A DNA stretch of 64,000 nucleotides from Poteriospumella lacustris. Taxonomy: Eukaryota; Sar; Chrysophyceae; Chromulinales; Dinobryaceae. A program made the translations under genes and the position numbers. The stretch is taken from positions 1 to 64,000 of the forward strand of contig SMOI01000093.1 in assembly GCA_008000375.1 (NCBI GenBank), read 5' to 3'. Positions within the stretch are counted from its first letter, which is position 1, and every line of letters begins with the position of its first letter. Below, in pieces: positions 33,324 through 44,927 of the stretch. Below the pieces are notes generated by a model, which was not told where the DNA came from, did not search any database, and saw nothing but the letters and a program-made list of their open reading frames with translations.

Positions 33324-36300
33324 ATGATCGCCGTCGTGGTGAGTATTTTGGTTGCGCAGCTTCTCACTTCCATCGAAGCGGCAGAGAGCCACTGCAAAAC
33401 TTTGCAGCAGATTTTGACCAATCAACTGACGTTCGACCTTGGCTCGTGCGACGAAGCCTATGGCCCCTACCATGCCAATACCATCCCCTTGGAAGTGCAC
33501 ACCGACTTGATTCGGGCGAATGTGATCGACAGCGATCCTTATTTCCGCTACGGCGAGAAGAACTTGTCGTGGGTGCCCGCGACCTGTTGGAAGTACACGT
33601 CGAACGCCTTTGCGCTGTCTCCTTTCGCGGACAACGCTGCTTGCCCCATCAAGCTATCGGTAGATGGACTGGATGCTGTTGCAGAAGTCACGTTAAACGG
33701 CCACGTGATCGGCACCTCGCAGAATGCGCACGTCAAAGCCGTGTTCACCGTCCCGTCGTCGGTTCTGCACCCCACTGGCAACGTGTTACAAATCAAATTA
33801 TCGTCGGTGTTACAATTCGCCAAAGACCAAGCCGCTGAATATCCGTACGCGGTGCCCGCGACGCAGAATTACAACGTCTGGGCCGAGCCAACGAGTCGCA
33901 ATTTCGTACGCAAAGCTGGTTCCGATTTCGGATGGGATTGGGGCCCGGCCTTTGTTCAAACCGGTGTCTACGGGGACATTACCTTCTATCAAAGCTCCAT
34001 CGCCACCGTTGAAGGCCTCATCGTTCGTCAGGACCTCTCCTCGGACTTGAAAACGGCGACGCTGTCGTTGCACGTGGCGTTGGATGGCAACGACGTCCCG
34101 TTGGATGCGACGGTGGCTGGCAAGTACAGCGGTGGGTTAGGCTTCGCGGTGTATTTGGACGATACGTTGTACTTCAAGACGACGCTGAATAACGTTCCCC
34201 AGGGTGAGTCGATCCAATCGCTGGGGCAACTGGTGTTGCACGACCCCGAGCTATGGTGGCCACGTGGCTACGGTGCCCAACACCGGTACCGTATCCGCAT
34301 CGAAGCCACCGATGGGCAAGAGGCCATGCGACACGTAGGTATTCGTGCCGTCGAGCTGGTGCAAGAGGACTTGTCCGCGGCGCAGGGCATGTCGGCGGGC
34401 GACGTCAGCTTCTACTTCAAGGTCAACGGCGTGCCCATCTACATGCGCGGCGCCAATTTCATTCCCATCGACAGTTTCACGCCGCGTATCACGTCCACCG
34501 ATCGCTGGTACGTCTTGCAGACGGCCATTGCGTCGAATATGAACATGCTACGTGTCTGGGGCGGCGGGGTCTACCAACCGGACGACTTCTACGAGGCCGC
34601 CGATCGATTGGGCGTGATGATCTGGCAGGAAGTCATGCTCGCCTGTGCGTTGTACCCCCGGGACGACGCCTTTCTGCAGGAGATCACGCGGGAAGTCTAT
34701 GCGCAGGCGTTACGTCTGCATACGCATCCGTCGATCGTCGTGTGGGGCGGCAACAACGAAAACGAAGTCGCGTTGAACTGGTTCACCGAGTCGCAGCAGC
34801 ACCGCGACATCTTCGTCGGCGACTACGTCAAACTCTACGCCGACACGGTGTACCCTACGTTGAATACCGTCTACGGTGGAAGTCTGTTGACGTCTACGGC
34901 GCCTGTCGTGTGGGTGGATTCGAGCCCGTCGAACGGCCTCCTGTCGACCCGCCCGTACGTCAAGAAATGGGGCACCGCCTCGACGGCGAAGCAAGGCGAC
35001 GTCCACTTCTACGACTATTCCTGCGACTGCGAAGACTACGCGTCGTTCCCCGCCGCCAAATTTGTCTCCGAATTCGGCTTCCAGTCGATGCCGTCGTTTC
35101 TCGCGTACGAACCGGTATCACTGCCGGTCGATTGGACGAGCGGCACGGCGGACTCGCCGCTCTTCGCCTATCGTCAGCGACACGAAGACGGCAACAGCCA
35201 AATGGACGCGCAGATGACGCGCCATTTCGACTTCCCCGTCACCTGCGCCGCGTCTACCGCCGCCACCGCCACCGGCGCGCGCCGCGACCTCGACATGTAC
35301 CTGTACCTCAACACGCTGCAGCAGGCGCGTTGCTACGAGACGGCGCTGCGACGCTGGCGACAGCTGCACGGTAACTTCGACACGCCGCCGCTGTCGCGGT
35401 CGTCGTCGTCTGCCGCCGGAGCAGCGGCGTTGCCGCAGGCGACGATGGGCATTTTGTACTGGCAGCTGAACGACGTGTGGCAGGGCCCGTCGTGGTCGAG
35501 CATGGAGTACGGCGGCCGCTGGAAGCCGCTGCAGTACTCGGTCAAACGGGCGTACGCCGCGCAATACGCGGACCTGTTGGTGCGGCTGCCGTCGTCGACG
35601 GCGGCGCCGGAGGTGCAAGTCTTCGTCGTGAACGACGACGAGGCGCGGGCGACGATGACGGTGTCCCTGCAGCTGCTCGTCGTCGCCTGGGACGACCCAC
35701 AGGCCGTGGGCCACGTCTGGCGCACGTTTAACGACGTGAGCGTCGCCTACGGCACGGCGCAGACGCTGCTGACGGCGACGCTGTCGCTGAGCGAGCTGCA
35801 GACGGCGCATCCCGCGTGCACCGCGTACAGCCGCTGCTACCTGCGCCTCGTCCGCGTCGCCACCGACGCGTCGAAGAGCGTCGCCGTCGTGTCGACGGGC
35901 TTCCTCTCGACGTGGCCCAGCGTCGCGTTGCCGTCGCCCGTCGGCGTCACCGTCACCGTCCAGCGGCCGGCGCGAGTCGAACCCACCGCGACCGCGGCCG
36001 GTGGAGCGTCGTTGCTGGCGATCGACTTCGTCGTGGAGGCGAACGCGACGGCGCCGTTCTTCTTCATGGAGCTGGCCAACACGCCCGCGGCCTGGACCGC
36101 CTACCGCGCGACGTCGGGCGTCTTCCGCGCCGCGCAGACGGCCGGCTGGTTCTCCGACAACAACTTCGTCGCCGAGGCCCACACGGCCTACGCGCTGACG
36201 TTCTTCCTGCCGCTGGACGCATCGGCGTCGTCGTCGGCGTCGTCGGCGTCGTCGGTGGCTGCCGACGAGGCCGCCGCCGCCGCCGCCGCCGCGGTCGACG

Positions 36301-36398
36301 ACTTCGTCGCGCGGTGGCAGGCGCGAGCGCTGCAGCACACCCGCGACTGCGCCTTGCCGCTGTTCCGCATCGCTGCCACCGCTGCCAGTGCGACGTAA
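33324..36398 (+). CDS. MANBA: beta-mannosidase, glycoside hydrolase family 2, secreted or lysosomal
   Basis: Single exon, 1024 aa. The ATG at 33324 is chosen because it starts a clear signal peptide (MIAVVVSILVAQLLTSIEA). The GH2 sugar-binding domain has FVRKAGSDFGWDWGPAF. In the TIM barrel, LRVWGGGVYQPDDFYEAAD, the acid/base Glu at about residue 479 in WGGNNENE, and the nucleophile Glu at about 583 in SEFGFQS are all present, followed by MGILYWQLNDVWQGPSW. The enzyme removes terminal beta-mannose from N-glycan core oligosaccharides. It is longer than the human enzyme (879), with extra C-terminal Ala/Ser-rich stretches. The GC content rises sharply towards the 3' end, with GTC/GCC-rich runs near 36230-36300. 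Confidence 0.93.
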   Translation: MIAVVVSILVAQLLTSIEAAESHCKTLQQILTNQLTFDLGSCDEAYGPYHANTIPLEVHTDLIRANVIDSDPYFRYGEKNLSWVPATCWKYTSNAFALSPFADNAACPIKLSVDGLDAVAEVTLNGHVIGTSQNAHVKAVFTVPSSVLHPTGNVLQIKLSSVLQFAKDQAAEYPYAVPATQNYNVWAEPTSRNFVRKAGSDFGWDWGPAFVQTGVYGDITFYQSSIATVEGLIVRQDLSSDLKTATLSLHVALDGNDVPLDATVAGKYSGGLGFAVYLDDTLYFKTTLNNVPQGESIQSLGQLVLHDPELWWPRGYGAQHRYRIRIEATDGQEAMRHVGIRAVELVQEDLSAAQGMSAGDVSFYFKVNGVPIYMRGANFIPIDSFTPRITSTDRWYVLQTAIASNMNMLRVWGGGVYQPDDFYEAADRLGVMIWQEVMLACALYPRDDAFLQEITREVYAQALRLHTHPSIVVWGGNNENEVALNWFTESQQHRDIFVGDYVKLYADTVYPTLNTVYGGSLLTSTAPVVWVDSSPSNGLLSTRPYVKKWGTASTAKQGDVHFYDYSCDCEDYASFPAAKFVSEFGFQSMPSFLAYEPVSLPVDWTSGTADSPLFAYRQRHEDGNSQMDAQMTRHFDFPVTCAASTAATATGARRDLDMYLYLNTLQQARCYETALRRWRQLHGNFDTPPLSRSSSSAAGAAALPQATMGILYWQLNDVWQGPSWSSMEYGGRWKPLQYSVKRAYAAQYADLLVRLPSSTAAPEVQVFVVNDDEARATMTVSLQLLVVAWDDPQAVGHVWRTFNDVSVAYGTAQTLLTATLSLSELQTAHPACTAYSRCYLRLVRVATDASKSVAVVSTGFLSTWPSVALPSPVGVTVTVQRPARVEPTATAAGGASLLAIDFVVEANATAPFFFMELANTPAAWTAYRATSGVFRAAQTAGWFSDNNFVAEAHTAYALTFFLPLDASASSSASSASSVAADEAAAAAAAAVDDFVARWQARALQHTRDCALPLFRIAATAASAT

Positions 36399-36938
36399 CG
36401 GCTGCGAGCCCCAGCCCTCCCCCCACCCCCGCAGCTGCAGCTGCAGCAACAGCAGCGGCTGCGGCGTGTGTCGTGTATCTGTCGTCGTATGCGCCGCGTC
36501 CCGTCGGGGACATGAGACGCGCCCGTCTCGTTCCCCCGTCGGGCGCCGCCGCCCCCTACGTAGAGCCCCTGTTCTCCCTCCCTCCCTCCTCCTCCTCTGC
36601 CCCTCGCAGTTCGCAGCAGGGCAGACAGCCTCTCACTCGTAGCCACTGTAACCGCTCGCCCCCCGGGCCCTGTCAAACTCGTAACCGTTTCGCTTCATCA
36701 GGCCACCTCCTCCTCTTCCACCACCACCGCGGCCTACGCTACGGCCTCAGCCCCCCCCCCCCGACCCACCAGCGTTCTCTACTCGACAGAACCAACGGTC
36801 GAGGGAACACCGACAGACACACGTACAGTATACCAGTTGTTGTTACAGAGACACAGAGACACACACAGGGACACACACGGAGACACAGACAGAGCGAGAC
36901 ACAGAGGGACACAGACAAAGACAGACACACCGCAGCGA
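36399..36938. other. intergenic, convergent 3' regions, GC-rich
   Basis: Very C-rich, with CAG/CTG runs near 36430, a poly-C run of about 14 at 36752 and CACA/GAGACAC tracts at 36840-36930. On the minus strand these look like polypyrimidine intron sequence, so a further 3' exon of the next gene is conceivable. No supported gene. Confidence 0.5.
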
Positions 36939-39900
36939 CTAGACGTTGCGGCCGGGGCGACTGGTGACGGAGGCCTCGGGGCAGTCGAGCGCGTGGAGAC
37001 ACGGGCCCGAGCACTCGGCCGACGCGAGGCCCTCGCGGTCGCCGTACCGTCCGATGGGACACGGCACTGCGGCGGCCGTGACGGACCCCGCGGGGCAGTA
37101 GTACCCGCGTTGACACGGCCCCGAACACGCCGCACTCGTCAACGCCGCCAGCGACCCGTACCGACCGGCGGGGCACGCGCGTTTGACGCCGTCGACGGCG
37201 CAGTAGGCGCCCACGGGGCACAGACGCTGCGTCGTCCGCGTCGTCGCGTTCGCGCCGCCGTCCGAATAGTAACCGGGCAGCACCGGCAGCGGCCGCGCGG
37301 CCTCCAACGGACAGTACACCGCGTTGGGCGTCGTCAGCGACACGGTCACCTCGACGCGGGTGACGGCGTCATCGGGCACCGTCGGCGTCCGTCCACCGCC
37401 CGCGGTCCAGACGACGGCGTAGCCATCGGGCGCGAGGTACTGCACCGTCAACAGCTGCGTCTGCAGCGTCAGCGTGCCCACGTCGGTGAGATACACCGCT
37501 CGGCGGGCCGCGTAGGCATCGCGGGTGAGCCATTGGCGCCACGCCGCCACCGCCGCGGTGACGTTGGCGTTGGCGTCGTTGGCGTCGTTGGCGTCGGTGA
37601 GGGCGACGGTGGTCCCCGCGACGAGCCCCGTCGCCATCGCCTCGGCGGGGTCGAGCGTCCACCGCGACACGACGCCACACGGCAGCTGCGTCGCCGACGT
37701 CGACGCCGGTGGGCAGTGGTAGCCGGCGCTGCAGCGACCGCTGCAGGCGCTGCTCGTGAGGCCCAACGTGGCGCCGTAGCGGCCCGCGGGACACGCCGCC
37801 TGGCGCATCGACACGCTGCCTTCGGGGCAGTAGTAGCCGCGCGCACAGGCGCCAGCACACGCCGCGGAGGCCAACCCGACGCGGTCACCGTAACGACCCG
37901 CGGGGCACAGGAAACGCTCGCCCGCGACACAGAAATAGCCCCTGCGGTAGAGACACAGAGAGCGACACACAGAGCGACACACAGACGGACACACAGAGGT
38001 GAGACACGCGACAGAGGCGGCAGTGGCGGTGGCGGTGGCGGTGGCGGTGGACGTACGGTTCGCAGATCGTCTGTGCCGCGCGGGTGATGGCGCGCTGCCA
38101 CGTGCTGTTGGCGGTGCGCGCGGCGAGGGCCTCACGCGTCTCGTTGAAGAGCCGATCGGTGGGCAGCGCGACGCGGTGCCGCTCGACGTCGTCATTGATC
38201 GTGTAGTACCCGTCGTCCGCCGCGACGGGCGCGCCGACGCCCGGTGGACAGTAGACGGCGGGGCCTCCGCACGCGTACTGCGTCGCCGAGACGGTGGCCG
38301 CGGGGCAGTAGTAGCCGGCGGGGCACCGACTGGCCGCCGCGCGGCACGCGACCAACGCGTCGTCGTAGCCGGCGACGTCGACGGGGCAGTCCGCGCTGCA
38401 CGTCGCGTCCGTCAGACCCAGCGCGTTGCCGAAGACACCTGCGGCAGGACACACGGCGAGACACAGCAGCGAGACACGGTGAGACACACAGCAGCGAGAC
38501 ACACAGCAGCGCGGGGGTTACCTGGGGGACAGGGCAGGGGCCGCACGGAGCCCGCGGGGCAGTAGTGGCCCAGCGGACACACCGCCGTGCAGTACGCGTC
38601 GCGGAGACCCGACGTCGCGCCGTAGCGGCCGGCGGGACACGGTCGCTGTCGCGCGGACGTCGAGTTCCGCGGGCAGAAGTGGCCCGGGGCACAGCGGCCG
38701 GAGCAGTGGAACGTCGTGAGCACCGCCTGCGACGTCGGCGTCGGCGCGGCGGTGGGGCGCGCCGTGTTCAACTGGCGCACGAGAATCAGCGTCGGCATTG
38801 CCGTCGGCACCGGCGTCGGGCTCCGCGTGGGGCGGTGGGTGGCGGTCGGCGCCGCGCTGGGTCGGCTGCTCGGCGCGGAGGTCGGCGCGTACGACGGCGC
38901 CGCGGTGGGCTGCGTCGGCATCGCAGACGGCGCCCAGGTCGGCTCCGCGGTCGGTGCGCGTGACGGCGCCTCCGAGGGCACCGCCGTGGGCACCGCCGTC
39001 GGCGTCAGCGTCGGCAGCTGCGTCGGCAGCTGCGTCGGGTCGAGCGTCGGCGAGTCACCCGCCGGCGACAGCGACGGGCGCTGCGAATACGACGGCACCG
39101 CGGTCGGGGCCGCCGACGGGCGAGACGAGGGCAGACGCGACGGATGCACCGTCGGGTGAGGACTCGGCGCCGTCGTGGGGACGGCGGTGGGTGCCGCGAG
39201 GCCCTGAAACGGCTGGTCGGCACTCAGCGCCGTCTCGTTGCCGAAGGAGCCGGCGGGACACGCGAAGCGTCGTCCGTACTGCGCGTAGAAGCCCCGCTCG
39301 GCGGGTCGCTGGTGCGTTTGGTTGCGGTAGTGGACGCCGCCGGTGCCTGGCGCCGTGTAGAAGCCCGGCGCGACCCGCGTGGGCGCCGCCGAGCCGACGG
39401 GGCAGTAGACGTCGGGCCCGCCGCAGGGATTGCTGCGCGGTGCGGCCGTGCCGAGGGGGCAGAAGTACCCCTCGGGACACGGCCCCGCGCAGTTCGCGTC
39501 GGGCCAGCCGCGCGCATCGCCGTAGCGACCGGCGGGACACGCGACTTCCTCCGCCGAGACGCTGCCGGCGGGGCAGTAGTGTCCCGCGCTGCAGAGCCCC
39601 GAGCAGTACGCGTCGCGCAGGCCGGAGACGTTGCCGAAGGTACCCGCGGGGCAGGGCAGGCGGTAGCGGCCGTCGGGGCAGTAGGAGCCCGGCGGACACT
39701 GCGCGGGGTTCACGTTGCCGACGCCGGCGTTGTTCGCGCTGCGGTTGGTCGCCAGCGCGGCCCACGGGTCGTCCGTCGTCTGGCTGCAGAAGTAGCCGAC
39801 GGGGCACGCGGCGGTGCAGTCGCGGTCCGCGAGGCCGCCACGGGCCCCGTACCGCCCCACGGGACACGGGTACTGCACGCCGCCGGTACAGTACGCGCCG

Positions 39901-42545
39901 GCGTCGCAGGGCACGACGCGGTCCTGCGCGGGCTGCAGCACCGTCCGCTGCCCCGACGCCGTCCGCAGCGGGCTGCCACTGCCGACGGGGCAGTAGAACG
40001 CGTACGGCCGCGCGGGGTCGTAGCTGTCGCACGGGAACTGCGTCGCGGACGTCGACCCCGCGGGGCAGAAGTGGCCCGCGGCGCACGGGCCCGAGCACAC
40101 GACGCTCGTCACGCCGCGACGGTCGCCGTAGCGCCCCGCGGGACACGCCTCGCAGCGAAACAGCTGCGCGTGATGCGGCGCCGCCGCCGTGTCGGGCAGG
40201 TGCACGTGGAGGTACTGCCCCGCGGCACAGACCGGCAGCGCGGCGCAGCGACCGTCCACGCCGCAGTAGCGACTGTCGCAGGTGACGTCGAAGGCGTCGC
40301 GGTGACACGTAAACGACGGAGCCACGTCGCAGCTGCCGCAGCGTTGGCCGTTCGCCCGGCCGTGTAAACTGTCGTAGGGGAAGTAGAACATGCGCCCGCC
40401 GCGCGGGTACTCCGCGTAGAAGCTGCCGTTGTGGGCGTAGTCGTAGAGGTCCGCGCGGTACAGCGTGTCGAACTTGACGTTGTCGTTCGACCCTTGCACC
40501 GCAAACGTCATCGGACAGCCGCTGGCGCCCGTGACGCCGTCGACGGTGTTCGCCGCATCGCAGACGATGCGAATCGCCGTCGGTTGGATCGTGTGACCGG
40601 CGCCGAAGTCGAAGAGCACCCACTGCGGCTCGGCCAAGACGTTGCGCCGCAGCCCCACCGCCTGAGTCGTCCATTGGCTGTGCGACGAGTCGTCGCCGTC
40701 GAAGGCCTTGTAGCAGTGGCGGTCTTGCGACAGGAACGACGAGCACGTGACGACGAATGGGAAAGGGAACCGGGCGGATTGGAGCTTCTGACCGACGCGG
40801 GGACGCACCTCGTTGGCCAAGAGCCCCTCGAAGAAGTCGATTTCATTGATCCGCAGCTGCCCGGGGTCCGCCTGGCCCTGCTGCGTCAAACGCGCCCCTT
40901 GCAACCCCGCCACGCGGAAGACGAGCAGTTTCAAATAGCGATAGCGTTGGCCGCTGCCGTTGAGGCGGCGATCGTCTTGTTTCGACCACACCAACTGCGC
41001 CTCGAGCGCGTCACCGCCGCTCCATTCGATGGTCATCGCCTGTGGACTCGTTGGGCTGAACGCGTTCGATTGGAACGGGTCGGTGGGCAGGATCACGCCG
41101 GTGGCAGAGCCGGCGACTTGGATAGTCTCCGTCGCGACGAGCGTCGCATCGGTCAACGACACCGCCGCGCCGCGCGTCTCCCCGAACGAGCTCTGGAAGT
41201 GCACGCCGCGGACGGTGTTCCCCACCAGATAACCCCAGAGCACGTGCCACGTGCGTGGATGGGGTACCTCGCGGGCGATGAAGACGTTGCCGTGCGTCTC
41301 GACGGAGATCAGGCCGCCCTGCGTGTCGGACCACAGGCCGCGGACGTCGAACGGTGGCACCGCGGACGTGTCGCGTGTGTCGAAATGGGCGCTGTCTTTC
41401 GCAGCCGATCGCACCGGCGCCAGGAAGAAGTCGTGCGTGACCTCGAAATGGCCGTACGCTAGCCCATCCGGAACGCTGCTTACACCGGCGTTGGCTGGTA
41501 ACGGCGCCGGACGAAACTGCAGCGCGGCCACACGCGGATCGGCGGCCACTTTGCCCGGATACAGCGCCTGCGTAGCGTAGTCTTCGTGGTCGATGGGGAA
41601 TCCATGCGCTTGTGGAGGACTCTCCGCCGTACGAGCGAAGGCATTGCCACTGTCGGTGGTGAGCTGTTGCAAGCGCCAGTCGCGGTCGAAGTACACTCGC
41701 GTGGTGACCGTTTGGAAGCCAGGCGCACTGATGGTGACCATAACGTGTCTCGGGGGCCCATACGACGGTGGCATGGTCGTCTGGAAGGAGTACAGGCCTT
41801 GACTGTCCGTATGCTGCTGCCCTCGGCAAGAGCGACTGCGTAACGAGGCGACCTGTTCGTTGTCGAAGTGTGAAAAGGGACCGCGGACGTCACCATGCTG
41901 TGCACTGGCGTTGACACGGTAATTTCGGGTTTCAATCGTGTTGAGAGGTGATAACGCTTCCGAATTGAGCTGCCAAGCGATAATCTCTGCGTTTGGCACC
42001 GGTTGGCATCGATCGTTGAAGTTGGCGTAGACGGCTCCACTGATGATCAAACCAACGGGAGCGACTGCCGTGAACTCCGGCGGAATCCCTTGATCTAAGC
42101 CATACGAATAGTTGGACACGACTTGATTGAGAGTAGACGATGCGCAGATTGAGGTCGTGTCCAAGGACGACGACGGTGCTGGAGGTAGGTAGTCAATGGT
42201 GTCGCGTGGTGTGATTCCACAGCCATTCTCCAGTCGAATACACTGAGTTCTTCGGCAAAGGACACTATTTGGTGAATTGAATAAGTAATCTTCTTCGATG
42301 GTATAATTCCCCGCACAAACAGGAAACGATAGCCAGGAGTTTGTGTCATCACAATACTTCCCGTTGGCGTCGATATTGATCCATGATTGATGGTTTGCAT
42401 TCCAAATGGAGGTAAACTGCGTAGCTGTTCGAGGGTCCACAGCATAAAAGAGCTCAGAGGATTTTAGATTGCTGGATGACGAACTAATCGCTGAAAAAAG
42501 GACAATGCAAACAGCAAGCCAGGTTGTGCACCGTAACTGTGTCAT
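36939..42545 (-). CDS. giant secreted multidomain cysteine-rich protein (GCC2/GCC3 repeats)
   Basis: Exons on the minus strand: 42545-38522, 38438-38057 and 37941-36939 (introns of 83 and 115 bases, phases 1 and 2), 1802 aa. The ATG at 42545 gives a signal peptide (MTQLRCTTWLAVCIVLFSAI). Domains in order: a novel Cys-containing N-terminus; a beta-sandwich like that of intradiol dioxygenases (GQQHTDSQGLYSFQTTMPPS); a discoidin/F5-8C-like region (KAFDGDDSSHSQW, VLFDFGAG, FAVQGSNDNVKFDTLY); many GCC2/GCC3 ephrin-receptor-like repeats of the form CPAGRYGxxxGLxxxxCSGxCxxGYYCPxGS; and a Pro/Thr/Ser linker (PTAVPS, SRPSAAPT units) at about 38790-39200. No transmembrane helix, so probably wall or extracellular. 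Ligand and function unknown. The start and splices are consistent; the exact 3' end is less sure. Confidence 0.82.
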
Positions 42546-42787
42546 ACTGTCACTGATGGAATCAACAATCAAATGCTTGTTCGCATGCACTACACCATAT
42601 ATGACTACAAAGAATCCGAACAAGAGCAGCTGAAATACCGCCAAAAATTAGAAGTGATGATAATCGACGATCAAGTCAGCATTGATTGATGATAAACAAG
42701 GTCACTTCTCAAAAATGCGCCAAAAGGAAACGCAACAGCAGCACACAGAATGAAACGGGCCACTGGAAAAAAAGTATGAAAAGGTAA

Positions 42788-42861
42788 CGACCGACGCAGG
42801 ACTTGAACCTGCAACCTCGAGCTTCGTAGGCTCACGCGCTATCCAATTACGCCAGTCGGCC
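42788..42861 (-). tRNA. tRNA-Arg (anticodon ACG), leftward copy
   Basis: Full cloverleaf of 74 bases. GGCCGAC pairs with GTCGGTC (one G-T), the anticodon stem GAGC/GCTC encloses loop CTACGAA with anticodon ACG, and the T arm is GCAGGTTCAAGTCCTGC. No intron. Identical in all bases of the mature part to the copy at 42947-43020 and divergent from it. A T run follows 20 bases downstream. Confidence 0.97.
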
Positions 42862-42946
42862 GATGAACTCTGTCCACGACCCCTCAATAGAAATGACTAA
42901 ACTACTACGCCATATTTGTATTGACTTACCCCAGCCGTTTCACATC

Positions 42947-43020
42947 GGCCGACTGGCGTAATTGGATAGCGCGTGAGCCTACGAAGCTCGAGGTTGCAGG
43001 TTCAAGTCCTGCGTCGGTCG
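42947..43020 (+). tRNA. tRNA-Arg (anticodon ACG), rightward copy
   Basis: Identical to the leftward copy 85 bases away, in head-to-head orientation. About 25 bases of 3' flank (GTTAACTTTTCACATTTTTTT) also resemble the flank of the other copy (GTTACCTTTTCATACTTTTTTT), so the duplication included the Pol III terminator. Adenine at the wobble position is expected to be edited to inosine, reading CGU, CGC and CGA. Confidence 0.97.
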
Positions 43021-43153
43021 TTAACTTTTCACATTTTTTTCCTTACAGCGACTATGGACTACACACCCTGTGTCTACAGCCTGTGTGTGGTACTTTGTTG
43101 GAGAGGTTGATGGATTAGCTGGTTGACCATATTTGTTACTTTCAGTTGCTACG

Positions 43154-44547
43154 TTACTTGGATCTAAATTCGTCCCAAAAGTTGTTCAACTTGGACAATA
43201 TCTCACGTTGGAGAATGCCGTCACCGGACTTGATAGCCTTGTTCACTGCATTTTGTAAGTCGCCAGGAAGTGCCGAGAGTTGAACGGCGTTTTCATCCAG
43301 CTTAGTGACAATAATGTTTTCAATTTCATATTCTCTGTCCGCCGTAACATCAGCCACAGATAAGCTGCCTTGGACTTTTGTTGCTGGGCGGCCTGAACTG
43401 AACGATAGAGCCAACTGCCACTGCAACGTGGAAGAGTAGTCACAGACGTGCTTCTTCTTCCCTCTGTTCATGGTAATTTGTGCATGACACGTCGTGTTTT
43501 CAGTACCAGTGATATCCAAGCTGAAGTTGGTGAGGTCGGGGAGCCCTGCACGAATGACAGGAGGAACGGAGTCAGCAGTGAGGTTGAGGTGGATGCTCTC
43601 GAACTCTTGCTTCAACTTGTCCGTCACCCAGGGAGTGAAAATTTTCTCCTCGTAAGTACCAGCTGCATTCCACGCTGATCCAGTCGTGGCGCCAGTGGTG
43701 ATAACTTCGCCTTGGGCATCCAGCTTCTTAGGTGCAATGCTACCAATCAACTTCTTTGTCTCCTCATCGAGGTCGTGATTGAAGAAGGTGGTGGTTCGTC
43801 CGTCGGCGGTCTTCTTGTACCCACGAACATTCAGCTTCTCCAAATCATCTTCATCGTCCTCTTCCGCCTTAGCAGGCGAAGAAGCGACAGGCTTCGCAGC
43901 AGGTGGCACTGGAGGCGCTGGCGAAGCAGATGTGGGGACGGAGGGCGTTGTAACGTGGGACACCTTCACACGGTTGGTGGCTGCAGGCACCGAAGAAGAC
44001 GAAGGGGCAGCAGCAGGGGCTGCGGCCGCCGCTTGAAGCTTTTGCTCAACTTTAGTAAGCTGAGCCTGAAGCTCCTTGTCGTCCGACTTAAGAGCCAACC
44101 CAGCAAGTAGAGCGCGTTTCGCCAAATTGAAATCGTTCAACGCCGAAGCAGCCATGGCCTGACGATAGTAGCCCTTCAGATAGTTGGCATCCAACTTCAC
44201 CGCTTCGTCAGCATCCAAAAGAGCATCCGCGGATTTGCCCATGTTGAGGTTGACCATACTTCTGTTCGCGAACAAGATGGCTAGAGCAGCGTTGTCATCG
44301 CTTGTCAATTCGATCGCTTTGGAATAAAGACGAACAGCCTCCGGATAGTTGCGAGATCCAATGCACGCTTTCGCACGAGTTTTGATCTCTTCAACTAATT
44401 TGAGACGCTGTTCATCGTTAACAGGCTGCCATGGATCACAAGAGAGTGTTAAGAAGAGAACAATGAGATCGTCACCCAGGAAGAAACACTCACCTGTGCG
44501 TTCAGCACATCGTCATTGAACGATCCAGGAAAACCTCCACCGAACAT
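43154..44547 (-). CDS. TPR protein with Aha1-type Hsp90-activator domain
   Basis: Exons on the minus strand: 44547-44494 and 44425-43154 (68-base intron, phase 0), 441 aa. Residues about 25-130 form TPR repeats (AKACIGSRNYPEAVRLYSKA, ALAILFANRSMVNLNMGKSA, YLKGYYRQAMAASALND). A Pro/Ala linker and an acidic patch follow. Residues about 230-400 resemble the N-terminal domain of Aha1: WNAAGTYEEKIFTPWVTDKL, MNRGKKKHVCDYSSTLQWQL and GSLSVADVTADREYEIENI. Aha1 stimulates Hsp90 ATPase, and TPR domains of this kind bind the Hsp90 or Hsp70 tail. The gene is divergent from SGT1, another Hsp90 co-chaperone. Assignment of the Aha1 domain rests on pattern similarity. Confidence 0.82.
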
Positions 44548-44927
44548 TCTTCTTTTTCTTTTTTGAGAAGAAGACTCTTTACACCAAAACAGTTCTCAAT
44601 GCTCTTGTGAAAGTGAGCCCTTCGCGCTTTATGGTTTAGTCGGTCAAAGTCCCACAAAGATGGCTGCCGTATGATGACGACTGCCACGAGCGAAAAAACC
44701 GACCCACGTGAATTCTAGAACGGCCCCAAAGTCAAGGGAAGTCTAGGCAGAGCTGGGACGACTTTCTCGATTTTCGGAGCTGCTGCGAGAATTTGAGTTT
44801 CGACGACGTTATCAATCCGAGATAGACCACGCATATGGTTCACATCTTGATCGGTTGATTGGTTTGTAAAGGTGTCGATTTTCTCTCTCTAATCCATTGT
44901 GAAAGCAATTGAAGTCGAGAACGACCG
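44548..44927. other. intergenic, shared divergent promoter of TPR-Aha1 and SGT1
   Basis: 380 bases. No coding frame supported. Shared control of two Hsp90 co-chaperones is possible; I could not identify a clear array of heat-shock elements. Confidence 0.5.

Noticed and set aside
35118-40746. Very long antisense or out-of-frame ORFs in the GC-rich block (for example 35118-36449 minus, 38798-40285 plus, 39055-40746 minus)
   Set aside because: Arg/Ala/Gly-rich translations caused by high GC that shadow the well-supported beta-mannosidase and cysteine-rich genes.
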